Notes under the pieces: generated by a model
Seen by the model: the letters and a program-made list of their open reading frames with translations, nothing else
Told to the model about the DNA's origin: nothing
The model's database searches: none
Position numbers and translations under genes: made by a program
Origin: Trichobilharzia regenti
Lineage: Eukaryota > Platyhelminthes > Trematoda > Strigeidida > Schistosomatidae
Assembly: GCA_944472135.2 (NCBI GenBank)
Contig: OX235265.1
Coordinates: 45,605,459-45,669,458, forward strand
Reading direction: 5' to 3'
Length of the DNA stretch: 64,000 nucleotides
In this document: positions 54,850-64,000 of the stretch, piece by piece
How the letters are laid out: each line of letters begins with the position of its first letter
How positions within the stretch are numbered: the stretch's first letter is position 1

Positions 54850-55515
54850 TATATCTGTCTGTGTGTCTTTTTTCGACATAGAACTTTGCACATATGTGAG
54901 GCAGTTCTAGTCGCCACACTCCATGTAGCACACAAACCAAGAGAAGAAAGTACAAGAAAGGCATAATAGAGACAGTAAACAGAGGTGTGAGACGAAGGAG
55001 TAATAACGAAGGACAAAATAGTTTCATTGGAGATCATAAGTCACAAGGAGTGGATGCATCTGCACCACTGAGAACGATTTTGAGCCATGTCACCAATTGT
55101 TTCCAACCATTCGTTTTTACCTTCCTGAGGACCCCAACCAGGAAGTCTACACCTTCCTACGTGGCTAGCTTAGACGAACTGTTGTGGATTTCATTGACTG
55201 GTGAAGCCATGTTTTGGTTTGACCTCCACTTGCTCTTTTCCAGCCTGACCCTGTATCCGCTAACATTGCTCGTCGAGGGAGGCGATGACTAGGCATACGT
55301 AACACGTGTCCTAACCATCTCATTCTTTGTAACTTCACGACTTCGTCGATTGATTTCCCCTGTTTACCTAGAACTCGACGCCTAACCTCAATATTGCTCA
55401 CCTTATTATGCCACTTCACACGGGAGATAGAACGCAGGCACCTATGATCAAAGACAGCTAATCTTTTCATGTCTTCCACTCTCAGTGGCCAAGTCTCACA
55501 GCTAGCCATAAAGGA
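54850..55515 (-). pseudogene. Non-LTR reverse-transcriptase C-terminus, another RTE-like family
   Basis: The minus frame 55509-55165 reads ETWPLRVEDMKRLAVFDHRC, LRSISRVKWHNKVSNIEVRR, SIDEVVKLQRMRWLGHVLRM and LPRRAMLADTGSGWKRASGG. This is the post-RT domain common in animal RTE-like elements; the RMRWLGHVLRM block corresponds to RWIGHTLRK of the SR2-like copies, but the rest is clearly different. The 3' part continues to about 54850. No RT motifs present. Confidence 0.8.
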
Positions 55516-55638
55516 GGACGGAGCGAACTGTATATAAACTTCATAATTTATTTAGGCTGTAAACAGCTGATGAGAAGTCAACGAAATAAACAATGATGGT
55601 ACCATATTGTTCTGCACAAACCACTGTTGTCCTTATTT

Positions 55639-56864
55639 GGTGTTATTCAGTCATGTAAACCATTGTGAAGTCAGATAAACGCTTAAAGGCAGTATAATAA
55701 TAGCAAAGTGAATTAAGTAGCTATAGTTTGTTAAACGCCTCACTGATAGATAATGAACAAACATCAGTCAGTTTCTTCAAAATCCTCTTGTCATTTACCA
55801 TACAAACAGCTTGACAATCGTTACTAATTACCATATATCTGACGATATCCTATTTGAAACATATTCTCTGCATACATGTATATGACTGACAAGATGTTAA
55901 TGTACAGTAAACTGTAAATAAATAATGGAATAATTCATACACTTATCAAATTCAACAATCTACGCATGTTTATTATTATCATTATTAATTTAATTCGTCA
56001 TTTGTCAACGAAGAAATACTTCTTAGGGGAAGAACTATGAAGAGTTAACATAGATTAGCCAAGGTTTTGTGAATTCTATTTCACTATAACTTCGATAAAA
56101 CTGTAAGCATTTAATAGCAAAATATCAGTTCTTTTTTACTTTTCGACTCAATGGGAAACAAAAAACGGCAAAGTTAAACTTTGAGCACCACTAGCTACTA
56201 ATCAGCGATTGACCTCAAACGCACCAATCACGTAAAGGAGGCATTTTTGTGCATGGTTCAATGTTCGATGGTGACTCTCAATATGTCGCCTAAATATTGG
56301 ACATTGAAATCTAACTGGAATTCGAATACACAGCTCCCAAGTGGAAAACGAGGGATGATAGTGACAACTTCGATCTCTTTTATTAATTTTTATTAACAAC
56401 AGATCAGTTTTAAACAAAATAGTTTAAAACTGTGCAGAAATCTCGGAGCGATTCACCGCATAATATTTCCCCTTCACGTAAGATCTTCAAGTAAAACAAC
56501 AATCTATATTATATCATGTGAATCAATGCTGTGAGGCATAAAGCAGTCCTTTATGATATTTTTCCTTCATCTTCTTGTCAGATGCACACCGTTGCGTTGA
56601 AGGCCAGTTAAAAAGGTACATGAGTACAACATTTTGTGATCCAGAGGCATAACTGATTTCTTAAAACAACAAGAAATAACGAAAGTTTGATACCCCATGT
56701 TGGATGAAAATTTAGATGGCGCAGTGTTTCAAACAGGTTGCCAGTAATGTTAAAATTTTTATTCCACTGAAATTAATCTTGAAAAAGCTGCCTTTCAGTC
56801 ATGCTTAACATTTTTCAACAATTTCGTTACTATGCCAAAGATTTGCAATCATAGAGAAGATTTG
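55639..56864. other. Intergenic, no gene recognised
   Basis: AT-rich, no supported gene. The right end (from about 56800) may be 3' flank of PLE-B copy 2. Confidence 0.45.
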
Positions 56865-57600
56865 TAGCTCAGGTGGATGATTTGCAATTAATAGTGTTCT
56901 TTGAGCTGGTTGGCTTAGTTGTGGAGCTTTCGTTGTCCTTCTGGACAACATCTTCAGAGCAAGTTTTAGCATAAAGTGAAATGATTTAAATTTCTTCATG
57001 AGTGATAGAATTGCGTCTCCCGGTAACCATCTTCACATATGTATTGATCATTTTCTATTGATTTGGATTTTTAACTTTCTGGTCACCTGATTTACTTTTT
57101 ATTAGTTGGTATATTTGGTTTATAATGACGTGTTTGTTAATTGCATATTCGTTTGAGTACCAGGCTTCTAGGAATTCCCTGACTGCACTTTTGGTGTTTC
57201 CTCTGTCTAAGATTTTGACATTATCCCAACCAAACTGATGTCCATAATTGTTTATATGCAATGATATGAAAGAATATATATCGCGTCTTTTCACGGCTGA
57301 TTTGTGTTCCTGGATTCTGATTTGAAGGAGACGCCCACTTTAGCCGATGTAATGCCTATTACAGTTCATACAATTTATTTTGTAAATGGTATTAATCTTA
57401 TCTCCTTTTTCTGTTGGATCTTTCGGTTTGCGTAATATCGAATGAGGTTACTGAACTGGCTTGTGTGTTACACCTATATCAAACGGTTTCAGTATTCTAG
57501 CTGTTATTTCAGAGATATTTCTGATGTATGGTAGGATGAATTTTCTTGTGGTCTTTGATGATGGTTCCTTGTTGCAATCTTTATTTTTATATACAAAATT
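56865..57600 (-). pseudogene. Penelope-like element lineage B, copy 2, C-terminal part
   Basis: Minus strand: KTTRKFILPYIRNISEITAR, KPFDIGVTHKPVQ (57570-57450); then a shifted frame with the nuclease NCNRHYIG, stop, SGRLLQIRIQEHKSAVKRRD (about 57360-57280); then HINNYGHQFGWDNVKILDRG, TKSAVREFLEAWYSNEYAIN (57265-57060); and KSFHFMLKLALKMLSRR. The same stop after YIG is present in the 21-kb copy, so both may derive from one dead or readthrough-dependent source. The reverse transcriptase is missing. Confidence 0.8.
56926..56957 (-). ncRNA. Hammerhead-like motif in PLE-B 3' region
   Basis: Minus strand: CTGAAGATG, perfect hairpin TTGTCC-AGAA-GGACAA, CGAAAGC. The GAAA box is kept and stem II is six pairs; the first box reads CTGAAGATG rather than CTGANGAG, an extra base or shifted alignment. 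The 20.65-kb copy has lost the second stem strand. Confidence 0.45.
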
Positions 57601-58314
57601 GTAATTCACCCTTGATTTATTTACGGTCAATTTGAAATTATCAGCTTGTTTGCAGTGATCACCAGTGATAAATAGGATTTTACCATACACCTTTCTTCTT
57701 CTTCTTCTCTGTGCATTAAATATCGCATAAATATTGAACAAAGCATCGTTAGAAAAATAATATCTATTCAGTGTTGTGTAGGTAGGCAATTAAGTAATTA
57801 ACTGTGTAGCTTCTCATTAACAATTTGCATGATGAACAAGCAAGAGAGAGATATATTTGGATACCAAGAGATTTACTTCTTTTTACAATAGATTACAAAT
57901 GGATGTTTTAAATTGTTTGAAGTTTTTTATGACTAACTACTTCAGGTAATAAATTACAAGATGTTTACTTGTTTTCATGAATGAATGAGCGATAAAAAAT
58001 ACACGCTGAAAGTTGTAATAAATGACGGGAATATATATATATGTATATGGTGAAAGAAAAATAATTGTAAAGCGCATCAAAGAGTTGGCACTACTGTTTA
58101 CTTTTAGAATAATGTAGCTAAATCATGTATAGAGAGAAAAAACACAAATTTCGATGGTATCTTGGAAATCCCCAGAAGAAGGCAGTCGAACATGTAATTA
58201 GGTCTCAGTTTCGACTACCGGAATAGGACTAGGAGAGATATTACACCGAAATCACGAGCAGTTTTCATTTCAATATCATCAGTGTAGAGGTATTTTAACC
58301 AGTTCATCGGTAAT
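57601..58314. other. Intergenic, no gene recognised
   Basis: AT-rich. CTT repeats at 57692-57706, AT repeat at 58031-58046. No supported gene. Confidence 0.5.
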
Positions 58315-59520
58315 ACTATTGGTCCTTTGGGTTCCGAGTGGAACAAAGGACTTCAACAGCGCAGCCTCACTTTAACTGGCTCTACAATTGAGCACAAGCT
58401 CTCATCTCCTCCTCAAACTATCTCTCGTCAATGTGTCCTTCAAATACCCAGCTTGTCATTTCTCAATCTATTTCTTTTTCGAGGACTTACGTGGTGTGTA
58501 ATGTCTGTCACTTAACGGTCTTCTCAGTGTATATCCAATTAATCTTCATTTCTTTATTTAACTGCTGGTTTGTAGGAATTTGATTATTTACAGGATTTCA
58601 TCATGAGCTGACATTGGTTAGAGGACCATTGGAAAACCTGGGAGTACTGGACAGATGTTTCGTCCCACTAGTTTGGGACCCTTCAGCAGCACGCACTCAC
58701 TGGGGTTAGAACCCAGGACCCTCTGGTTACAAGGCGGGCTAGCTCGTATACCACTGAGCCACTGGGACCCGATTCAGTGACCCATGAATTCTAACTTCCC
58801 TACAAACCAACACTTGAATACCACTGAGATGCTCACTGGCGACTGGCCCTATTCAGATAGGTAGTTACCTGGGATTTCAGTGGGAAGTCGTGACCAGTAG
58901 GGTGCATCAGGTCGGGTGTGAGGACAAATACTCGGCGAAGACATTGGCTAGTGGTTGCGCCATATCGTGAACTGGCAGAAGTTAGAATTCATGGGCTGGC
59001 CATTGGGTCAGGTCCTAGTCGCACTGAATGGTCTACGAGCTCACTAGCCTTGTAACCAGAAGGTCCTGGTTTCGAACCCTGTCGTTGGGCGCGTACTGAT
59101 GAAGAGTCTCAAACTAGTAGGACGAAACAACTGTTCATACTCCCACGTTTTTCAACGGTCATCTAACCAATTTCAGTTCACAACGAAATCCTGTAATCAT
59201 CTTCATTTCATTCTGCATATTTATTGGGCTGTAGGTTCTTGATTGGTTCCCTGCCACATCAGTTTCTTGTTGCTTATCCTTTCCGAACGACCATTCGATA
59301 TCAATCGGTATCAATCCAGAGGAGGAAGCTGTGGATAAACATTTAAAGTTTGCTGGAAATGCTTTTGGTGACACGCTAAGTCAATGAACTATATAAAAGC
59401 ATTGACTTACTTCACATTAGTGTAACAAATTCTGATATTTTTCTTTTTGTTCAGTACAGTGAGTTACCAAATTGATTTAAGAGTAAGGAAGGTTAATTTT
59501 CTCTTCTGATCCTGTGTTTG
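58315..59520 (-). pseudogene. RTE C-terminus and 3' end, split by SINE-A palindrome
   Basis: The 3' end at 58315 reads, on the minus strand, TTCCACTCGGAACCCAAAGG. The piece 58315-58552 covers the end to the IGHTLRK block; the piece 59199-59520 resumes with the sequence that follows in other copies (GGGCTGTAGGTTCTTGATTGG, TTGCTTATCC). The two join cleanly once the SINE composite and one 11-bp duplication are removed. Confidence 0.7.
58553..59198. repeat. SINE-A palindrome inserted with 11-bp target duplication
   Basis: 646 bp flanked by ATCTTCATTTC at 58542-58552 and 59199-59209. The left half is a minus unit: hammerhead 58643-58692 with stem II GTCCC/GGGAC perfect and one core change, CTGAAGG; tRNA-like head 58695-58775. 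The right half is a leader plus plus-orientation unit: A-box-like region near 59018-59035, B-box-like GGTTTCGAACCC at 59068-59079, hammerhead 59095-59145. The ends are inverted over about 90 bp (TACAGGATTTCATCATGAGC against GTTCACAACGAAATCCTGTA). The clean duplication in RTE sequence shows a single event. Confidence 0.8.
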
Positions 59521-60065
59521 ACATCTCTCAAATTAGACGATTCATAATTTATGCGTATATGAGCTCAATTAAGTGATAGTTACTCAAATGGGCTGAGTAC
59601 CACTTCTTGTCCAAAATCTTATTTTATTTGTCCAACTTTCCAATGAAAATTTTAGCATACTTATTTTAAATGCCTCGACTTTTTCCCTGATTTCGTTGTT
59701 GTGAAAGAAATTTCCATTTGTTTCTACTCACCTACCAATATAATGAAAGATTATAACGTGAAAAATGGTTGTTTATCATAAGAAAACGTAAATTCGGTCA
59801 CACGTCATACCTAGAACACATGTTGTGAAAAAATTACTTTTGGCACTGAAATATTATTACAGGGAAAACACATTTAATCGCCTAACCACTGTTTATTTCC
59901 ATCACAATTTTCCACTTAGGAAATGGATTTGTCTTAAATTTTTCAACTGATTTGAATGCTTTGAATCGGGTAAGTATCGAAGTAAATCTAGTAAAAAAGG
60001 GTGCTATCTGAGGCATTTTGAATAAGGTAGTTGAAAAGTTTTTCTGGACTGACAGTAATGCCTTT
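59521..60065. other. Intergenic, no gene recognised
   Basis: AT-rich, nothing supported. Confidence 0.5.
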
Positions 60066-60235
60066 GTGCGTCAGTGGCACAGTGGCTAGGACTCTCGCCG
60101 ACCATGCACATGGTTCGAGGTTCGATCCCCTGCCGACGAACACCTGATATCTATGGTCGGCCTGCAAAATTTGGGCTACCAATATCCATGCTGAAAATTC
60201 CATATTGGAATCAAGCTGTAATAAAAAGAAATACA
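60066..60235 (+). repeat. SINE-B (tRNA-derived), copy 4
   Basis: Starts GTGCGTCAGTGGCACAGTGG, B-box-like GAGGTTCGATCCCC (60117-60130), body AAAATTTGGGC and CATGCTGAAAATTCCATA, short A-rich end. Same layout as copy 1. Confidence 0.8.
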
Positions 60236-60489
60236 GTTATTTTAATCTGAACGCGAGAAACCAATCCATACATTCTTCTGTATGGTTCGCCATACTTTCT
60301 CAGGTAGGGCTTTATCAAAACACGGTTAGATTTGATTAGATCTGCAATACTATTCAACGGTAATAACTTATATCAGCAATACAAATTCACATCAGGAATT
60401 GTGTCCAGAAGCGATATAGTCCAAAAGCTTTCCCGTTACAACATATTTTACAACAAAATTACGTAAACATATGCAACATTAAATTCAAG

Positions 60490-60925
60490 TATTAGTTTAC
60501 AGGGATTTGATTGGCCACAGGATTTTATCGTGAGCTGATATCGGTTAGGGAATCAATGGAAGACCTTAGAGTACTACACAGTTGGTTTGTCCTGGCTTGG
60601 GCATCTTCATCATCATTACACACCCACCAGACTGCTAACCCAGAACCCCAATCTGGTGTGAGGATAGATACTCGCCGATGACATTGGTTAGTAGTCGCGC
60701 CATATCATGAATTGGCAGAAATTGGCATTCATGGGTTGTTGCATCGATCCTCAATGGCTAACCAGCTCTCTTCGTATCTGGAAGGCCCTGGGCTCGAACC
60801 CCAGTGGGTTGAGTGCGTACTGATAAATAGTTCTAAAACTAGGATGAAATAGCTGTCCAGTACTCCCAGACTTTCCGATGGTTCTCTGATCATTGTCAGC
60901 TTATGATGAAACCGTGTTATCTGTG
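60490..60925. repeat. SINE-A palindromic composite
   Basis: The left end (60490-60600) is an inverted SINE-A tail without a tRNA-like head. The right part is leader (60655-60740), tRNA-like head (60745-60805; B-box-like GGCTCGAACCCC), hammerhead remnant (60808-60865; GTACTGATAAATAG, hairpin, TGAAAT, GTC, CAGTAC) and tail. Stem I and the GTC triplet survive; the CUGA box is mutated. Confidence 0.65.
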
Positions 60926-60974
60926 AGTCAATAAAAGTATTTGCAGCCCAATGCATAAGAATCAAACACAATAA

Positions 60975-61255
60975 AACACATCCTCCATTGACAGTTCACC
61001 GTCAGGCAGTCACTCCATGAAGTAGCCCTTAATTCAATCAAATGAAGATATTGTTACCAACATTTCACTATCAGACAACACCGAACAGGGATCAACCAAA
61101 ACAAGGACAGATAATAAAGATTAAATCAAAAGAATAGATGTCAGTGTTAGAAGAAAAAAAAAGTGATTGGTTGGAATATTCAAATAAGGATCAGTTTTTC
61201 AAATAGATTGTTCATGAAGGAATTTCCAGATCGATTATTCTGCTACACATACATC
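60975..61255 (+). repeat. Dispersed repeat R, copy 2
   Basis: Partner of 17200-17510; see landmarks there. Adjacent to a solo LTR, from which it is separated by about 125 bp. Confidence 0.5.
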
Positions 61256-61381
61256 TTTTTACAGTACTAACTCGCCTGATTTTTCAAGTTTATTTGATGT
61301 TGCAGAAATATCCAAGAATTGATCTTCGGATGACAGCTGATATAGTTGCATAGTCTCAGAGACTTTATCATTCAGTCATAA

Positions 61382-61731
61382 TGTAAAGAAAGAATACAAG
61401 GATTAGGCAACAGATCCTTTGTTGAGAAAATAAAAAAATCTCTTGATTTTTATGTACATTATTATTCGTTATTATTAGCAGAGAAGCAACGTCTTCTGAT
61501 TGGTTGTTTTCTTGTTGAAGGTTATTCTGTACTGCTTGTGTCCCTGTTTCTCAGAAAGTTAAGTCATATATCTGCGAATCGTATTTGCACACGTTAAGTC
61601 TGCTGTGATTGGTTGGTGAGTTGCTGAAGGTTAGGCTTTGTTACTGCTTTTTCTCATGACTCCGATTCAGGACATAAACATAGACGTAAATTGTTGTTTA
61701 TCATTTTGGCTTGCAGACAGCTCTCATCACA
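61382..61731 (-). mobile_element. Solo LTR, copy 3
   Basis: Same family as 48234-48557. Minus strand starts TGTGATGAGAGCTGTCTG and ends near TTCTTTACA. Flanks ATAA (61378-61381) and ATAC (61732-61735) could be a mutated 4-bp duplication. About 350 bp; no internal genes. Confidence 0.7.
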
Positions 61732-61739
61732 ATACTACA

Positions 61740-62399
61740 GAAAATCTTCGAAATCTGTAATTCATTCAGAACTTCAAGCTGAATTGCAGTGATCCCTGCT
61801 AGTTGATTTTGGAAATTCTTCCACCTCCAGTTCCATCATAACTTGCAAGAAAGATAATCATATCTCTTAAAACATTTGATGGAAAATTAGATATTTCCTT
61901 CAGGTCATTTTAACTCTGGTTAACTAGTCTTGAGTAGGAAGTGACTTTCACACGTTCCAAATACTTATGTTCCTCTTTAGAGTTTTACTGAAATGATATA
62001 TAGAAAAAATTCCCATTTAGAAATTTAGAAGACACAAAGATTGAGTGAAGAAATATTCACTTTTCAATTAGATCCTCATCTCTGGCTCTACTCTAATATA
62101 CACGTATAGCATTTTTATTACAATACACAACAGTTTACCAATCAAGTGGCACTGATATGTTTGTTAACAATAATTAGTCAGTGTCAGCATGTCAATGGGG
62201 TGATAATTAACGAAGAAAATTAATATACACAATTAAAAGGTAGAAATGATTAGAATAAATTAATTTTACAAGAATAACACGTAATTAAAGATGAAGTGGT
62301 CAGAAAAAATAATAAAATAATTTGGACAATTATAATTTTTATAATTTTAAATGTTTAGGGGGGTCGGACGAAGTAGTCCGATTTATACATTCATGTAAC
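61740..62399. other. Intergenic, no gene recognised
   Basis: AT-rich. 62165-62205 resembles 34995-35040 (repeat edge). No supported gene. Confidence 0.45.
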
Positions 62400-62775
62400 G
62401 ATGGCCAAGGTAAGGAGAGTGGCTGTACAAATTTCTTCTGAACACATAGGTTTGGCTTCTTCAGGTGGATTCCTTTTGCTTCAGTTGTATGTAGAAGACG
62501 AAATCGTAGAGCAAAATTAAGATTAGTAGGAATGCGGTAGAAAATTTTAAATGCAGTAATAACGTCAACTTTATGCTGACTATCTACAAGGTGTGCTAAA
62601 AAGAGCTACGAATAGATCTTGTTTGTCCCTTGCTTAACCATATTGAATGATGTTCGGAAATACGCTGATGAACCTGCCTAGTTTTACGCACAATGTAGTT
62701 GGCTCCGCAGCTGCAGTCAAACTGGTAGGTAGATACACATAGAAGAGGCAAATTTACGCAGTTTATCCTTATTTC
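62400..62775 (-). pseudogene. Penelope-like element C-terminus (lineage C)
   Basis: Minus strand: CVSTYQFDCSCGANYIVRKT, RQVHQRISEHHSIWLSKGQT, RSIRSS (62740-62590). Then, in another phase, VDSQHKVDVITAFKIFYRIP and KPNLCVQKKFVQPLSLP (62580-62410). YIG is mutated to YIV and frameshifts separate the pieces. Very close to the 24.2-kb copy in wording. Confidence 0.75.
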
Positions 62776-63325
62776 TTGAAATGATATACTTGAGTGTCAG
62801 TCAGGTTAACTGAAATTATGTTATGTGGCTTTGATAGCTTGAGATTAAATTTTGGACAGTTGACTAATGGCTTTTTATATTATGGATTTGAATAGTCTTG
62901 AAACTGAGTCATTTAACCTGATTTAATTTACTAAGGAATCTTTATAACAGTGGTGATTTGTTTGTCTGATTAGCACTCAATTTATCAGGAAGCAATAAAT
63001 GAAATTATTTTAATAGGTATTATTCAAGAGTTTTTTTCTCAGATTAAAGGCGAAAATGAAGTTTTTCTGCAATTATTACTTCCCAGACAACAGTTATTTC
63101 ACAATACACGTTTTTAAAAAAAGGTGAATTCAAGAGCAATAAAACTTCCGATGGATTTCCCCTTGAGTTTTAACTGTTAGCCACCAGTGAAAACGTTGAA
63201 GGGAAATCATTTCCAACGCAGTTGCAAGTCATATATGTCCAAACCAAGTTCACTTTTAATAGCTTGAAAAAATTTAGGCATTGGGTATATGATATTCATT
63301 ATAATAAGGGTTTTCGTATTTCCCA
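62776..63325. other. Intergenic, no gene recognised
   Basis: AT-rich, nothing supported. Confidence 0.5.
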
Positions 63326-64000
63326 ATGAATGAAAAACAAAACGATATTAGACGAGCACACTCTCTGATAATAGATGAGAAAGAAAAAGAAGAAGAAATA
63401 TCAAACATTACTGAAACTCACAAGCAAAACAACTACCCAAGGAACTTCATCAAAAAAATCAACACAGACATTAAGTATGGCCGAAAACGCATTCCGAAAA
63501 CGTGGACCTCAACAGTCGTCATTCCATATAGAGCAGGAGACGTCAGACGATATCAGAAGAGTACTCGGTCAGCTTGACATTAGAGTTTTCTTCAAAATAT
63601 CAGACACAATACGAAACAACCTAGTCCATATAAAAGACCAAATCCTTAAAGATTCTCTATCTAATTGTGTCTATAAAATAAAGTGCTTGGAATGTGATGC
63701 GATCTACATCGGACAAACATCTCGCGAAATCAAAATCAGAAGAAATGAACACAGTAGAGCATCTGTTTGACTACCGAGAAATCCGGTTGAACTAGAAAAA
63801 CTAGAAAAATCATCAGCCATAGGTCTATACGCTATAAAATCAGGCCACAAAATTGATTTTGACAATACTGAAATAATCCAGAAGAACTTCACAAATCACA
63901 AAGAACGTCTGAAACATCAGAAGCACTTCATATCAAGTGGAATCCAAATTGCCTGAATAGGAATGATGGACTAAATCAGAATCTGACCTGGTTACAACAC
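63326..64000 (+). pseudogene. Penelope-like element, fourth lineage, C-terminus, runs off window
   Basis: Frame 63326-63577 reads ETHKQNNYPRNFIKKI. After a shift near 63520 the frame 63375-63770 reads ETSDDIRRVLGQLDIRVFFK, NNLVHIKDQILKDSLSNCVY and KIKCLECDAIYIGQTSREIK, then IRRNEHSRAS. The GIY-YIG core is complete with Cys-xx-Cys, YIG, Arg and Glu. One TGA stop follows, then SSAIGLYAIKSGHKIDFDNT in frame. A shift near 63915 gives ALHIKWNPNCLNRNDGLNQN, the normal terminus. Closer in style to lineages A and B (YKIxC, CNRND) than to C. Confidence 0.8.

Larger units (their letters stand above)
54050..55638 (+). mobile_element. Penelope-like element with inverted arms and an RTE-like insert
   Basis: The left arm 54050-54155 is the inverse of the right arm 55531-55638 (shared CATAATTTATTTAGGCTGTA, GCTGATGAGAAGTCAACGAA, TGATGGTAC). 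The plus strand inside encodes a PLE-C nuclease (54179-54547) and about 300 bp of 3' flank; a separate reverse-transcriptase tail on the minus strand (54850-55515) fills the rest. Each arm contains a hammerhead-like core. Confidence 0.65.

Noticed and set aside
1..64000. CRISPR array, bacterial operon or insertion sequence
   Set aside because: No regularly spaced short direct repeats, no bacterial-style gene packing; all content is eukaryotic retroelement sequence.

Overview
The window looks like repeat-packed nuclear DNA from a blood fluke (Schistosoma or a close relative). It is AT-rich. It carries many tRNA-derived short repeats with hammerhead-ribozyme modules, like the Sm-alpha family known from schistosomes. 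It also carries CR1-type and RTE-type non-LTR retrotransposons and several lineages of Penelope-like elements (PLEs) with GIY-YIG endonuclease ends. I recognise no host protein-coding exon, rRNA, functional tRNA, spliced-leader gene or CRISPR array. The genus is an inference from repeat content and the species is not determined.

Layout: 0.6-1.9 kb RTE relic; 2.0-3.3 kb SINE-A copies; 3.4-4.1 kb PLE end; 4.3-4.65 kb solo LTR; 5.1 kb SINE-B; 5.8-8.3 kb CR1 element broken by a 309-bp solo LTR with a 5-bp target duplication; 9.3-10.0 kb RTE end; 10.4-11.0 kb PLE end; 12.3 kb SINE-A palindrome; 13-14.4 kb RTE relic; 15.8 kb SINE-A monomer; 16.5-17.0 kb PLE N-terminal palindrome; 18.3-18.7 kb Sm-alpha-like palindrome; 20.5-22.7 kb PLE with a readable YVDD reverse transcriptase; 23-24.5 kb second PLE lineage; 25.8-28.6 kb SINE-E, Sm-alpha-like, SINE-A and PLE pieces; 28.8-31.1 kb CR1 element; 31.5-32.85 kb PLE with inverted arms, one split by a SINE; 32.9-33.8 kb CR1 3' end split by SINE-B; 34 kb RTE end; 35 kb SINE-D tandem; 36.0-37.26 kb PLE palindrome with almost identical 387-bp arms; 38.5-41.1 kb SINE-A and CR1/Jockey-type pieces; 41.5-45.0 kb three RTE fragments; 45.0 kb tRNA-Glu-like SINE; 45.5 kb SINE-D; 46.5-47.5 kb RTE and PLE ends; 47.6-52.7 kb one PLE split by a CR1 element and a solo LTR; 52.7-53.7 kb SINEs; 54.05-55.6 kb PLE with inverted arms; 56.9-57.6 kb second copy of the YVDD-type PLE; 58.3-59.5 kb RTE end split by a SINE-A palindrome; 60-61.7 kb SINEs and solo LTR; 62.4 kb PLE end; 63.3-64 kb a fourth PLE lineage running off the window.

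How the parts relate: the autonomous elements (PLE, CR1, RTE) encode reverse transcriptases, here all broken by stops and frameshifts. The SINEs have no coding capacity and presumably relied on such enzymes. Two themes stand out. (1) Hammerhead or hammerhead-like motifs occur in three tRNA-derived SINE families and in the 3' ends of several PLEs. (2) Head-to-head (palindromic) duplications recur in SINE-A, SINE-D, Sm-alpha-like repeats and PLEs. At least three SINE-A palindromes are flanked by 7-11-bp target-site duplications, which suggests that each arrived as a unit.
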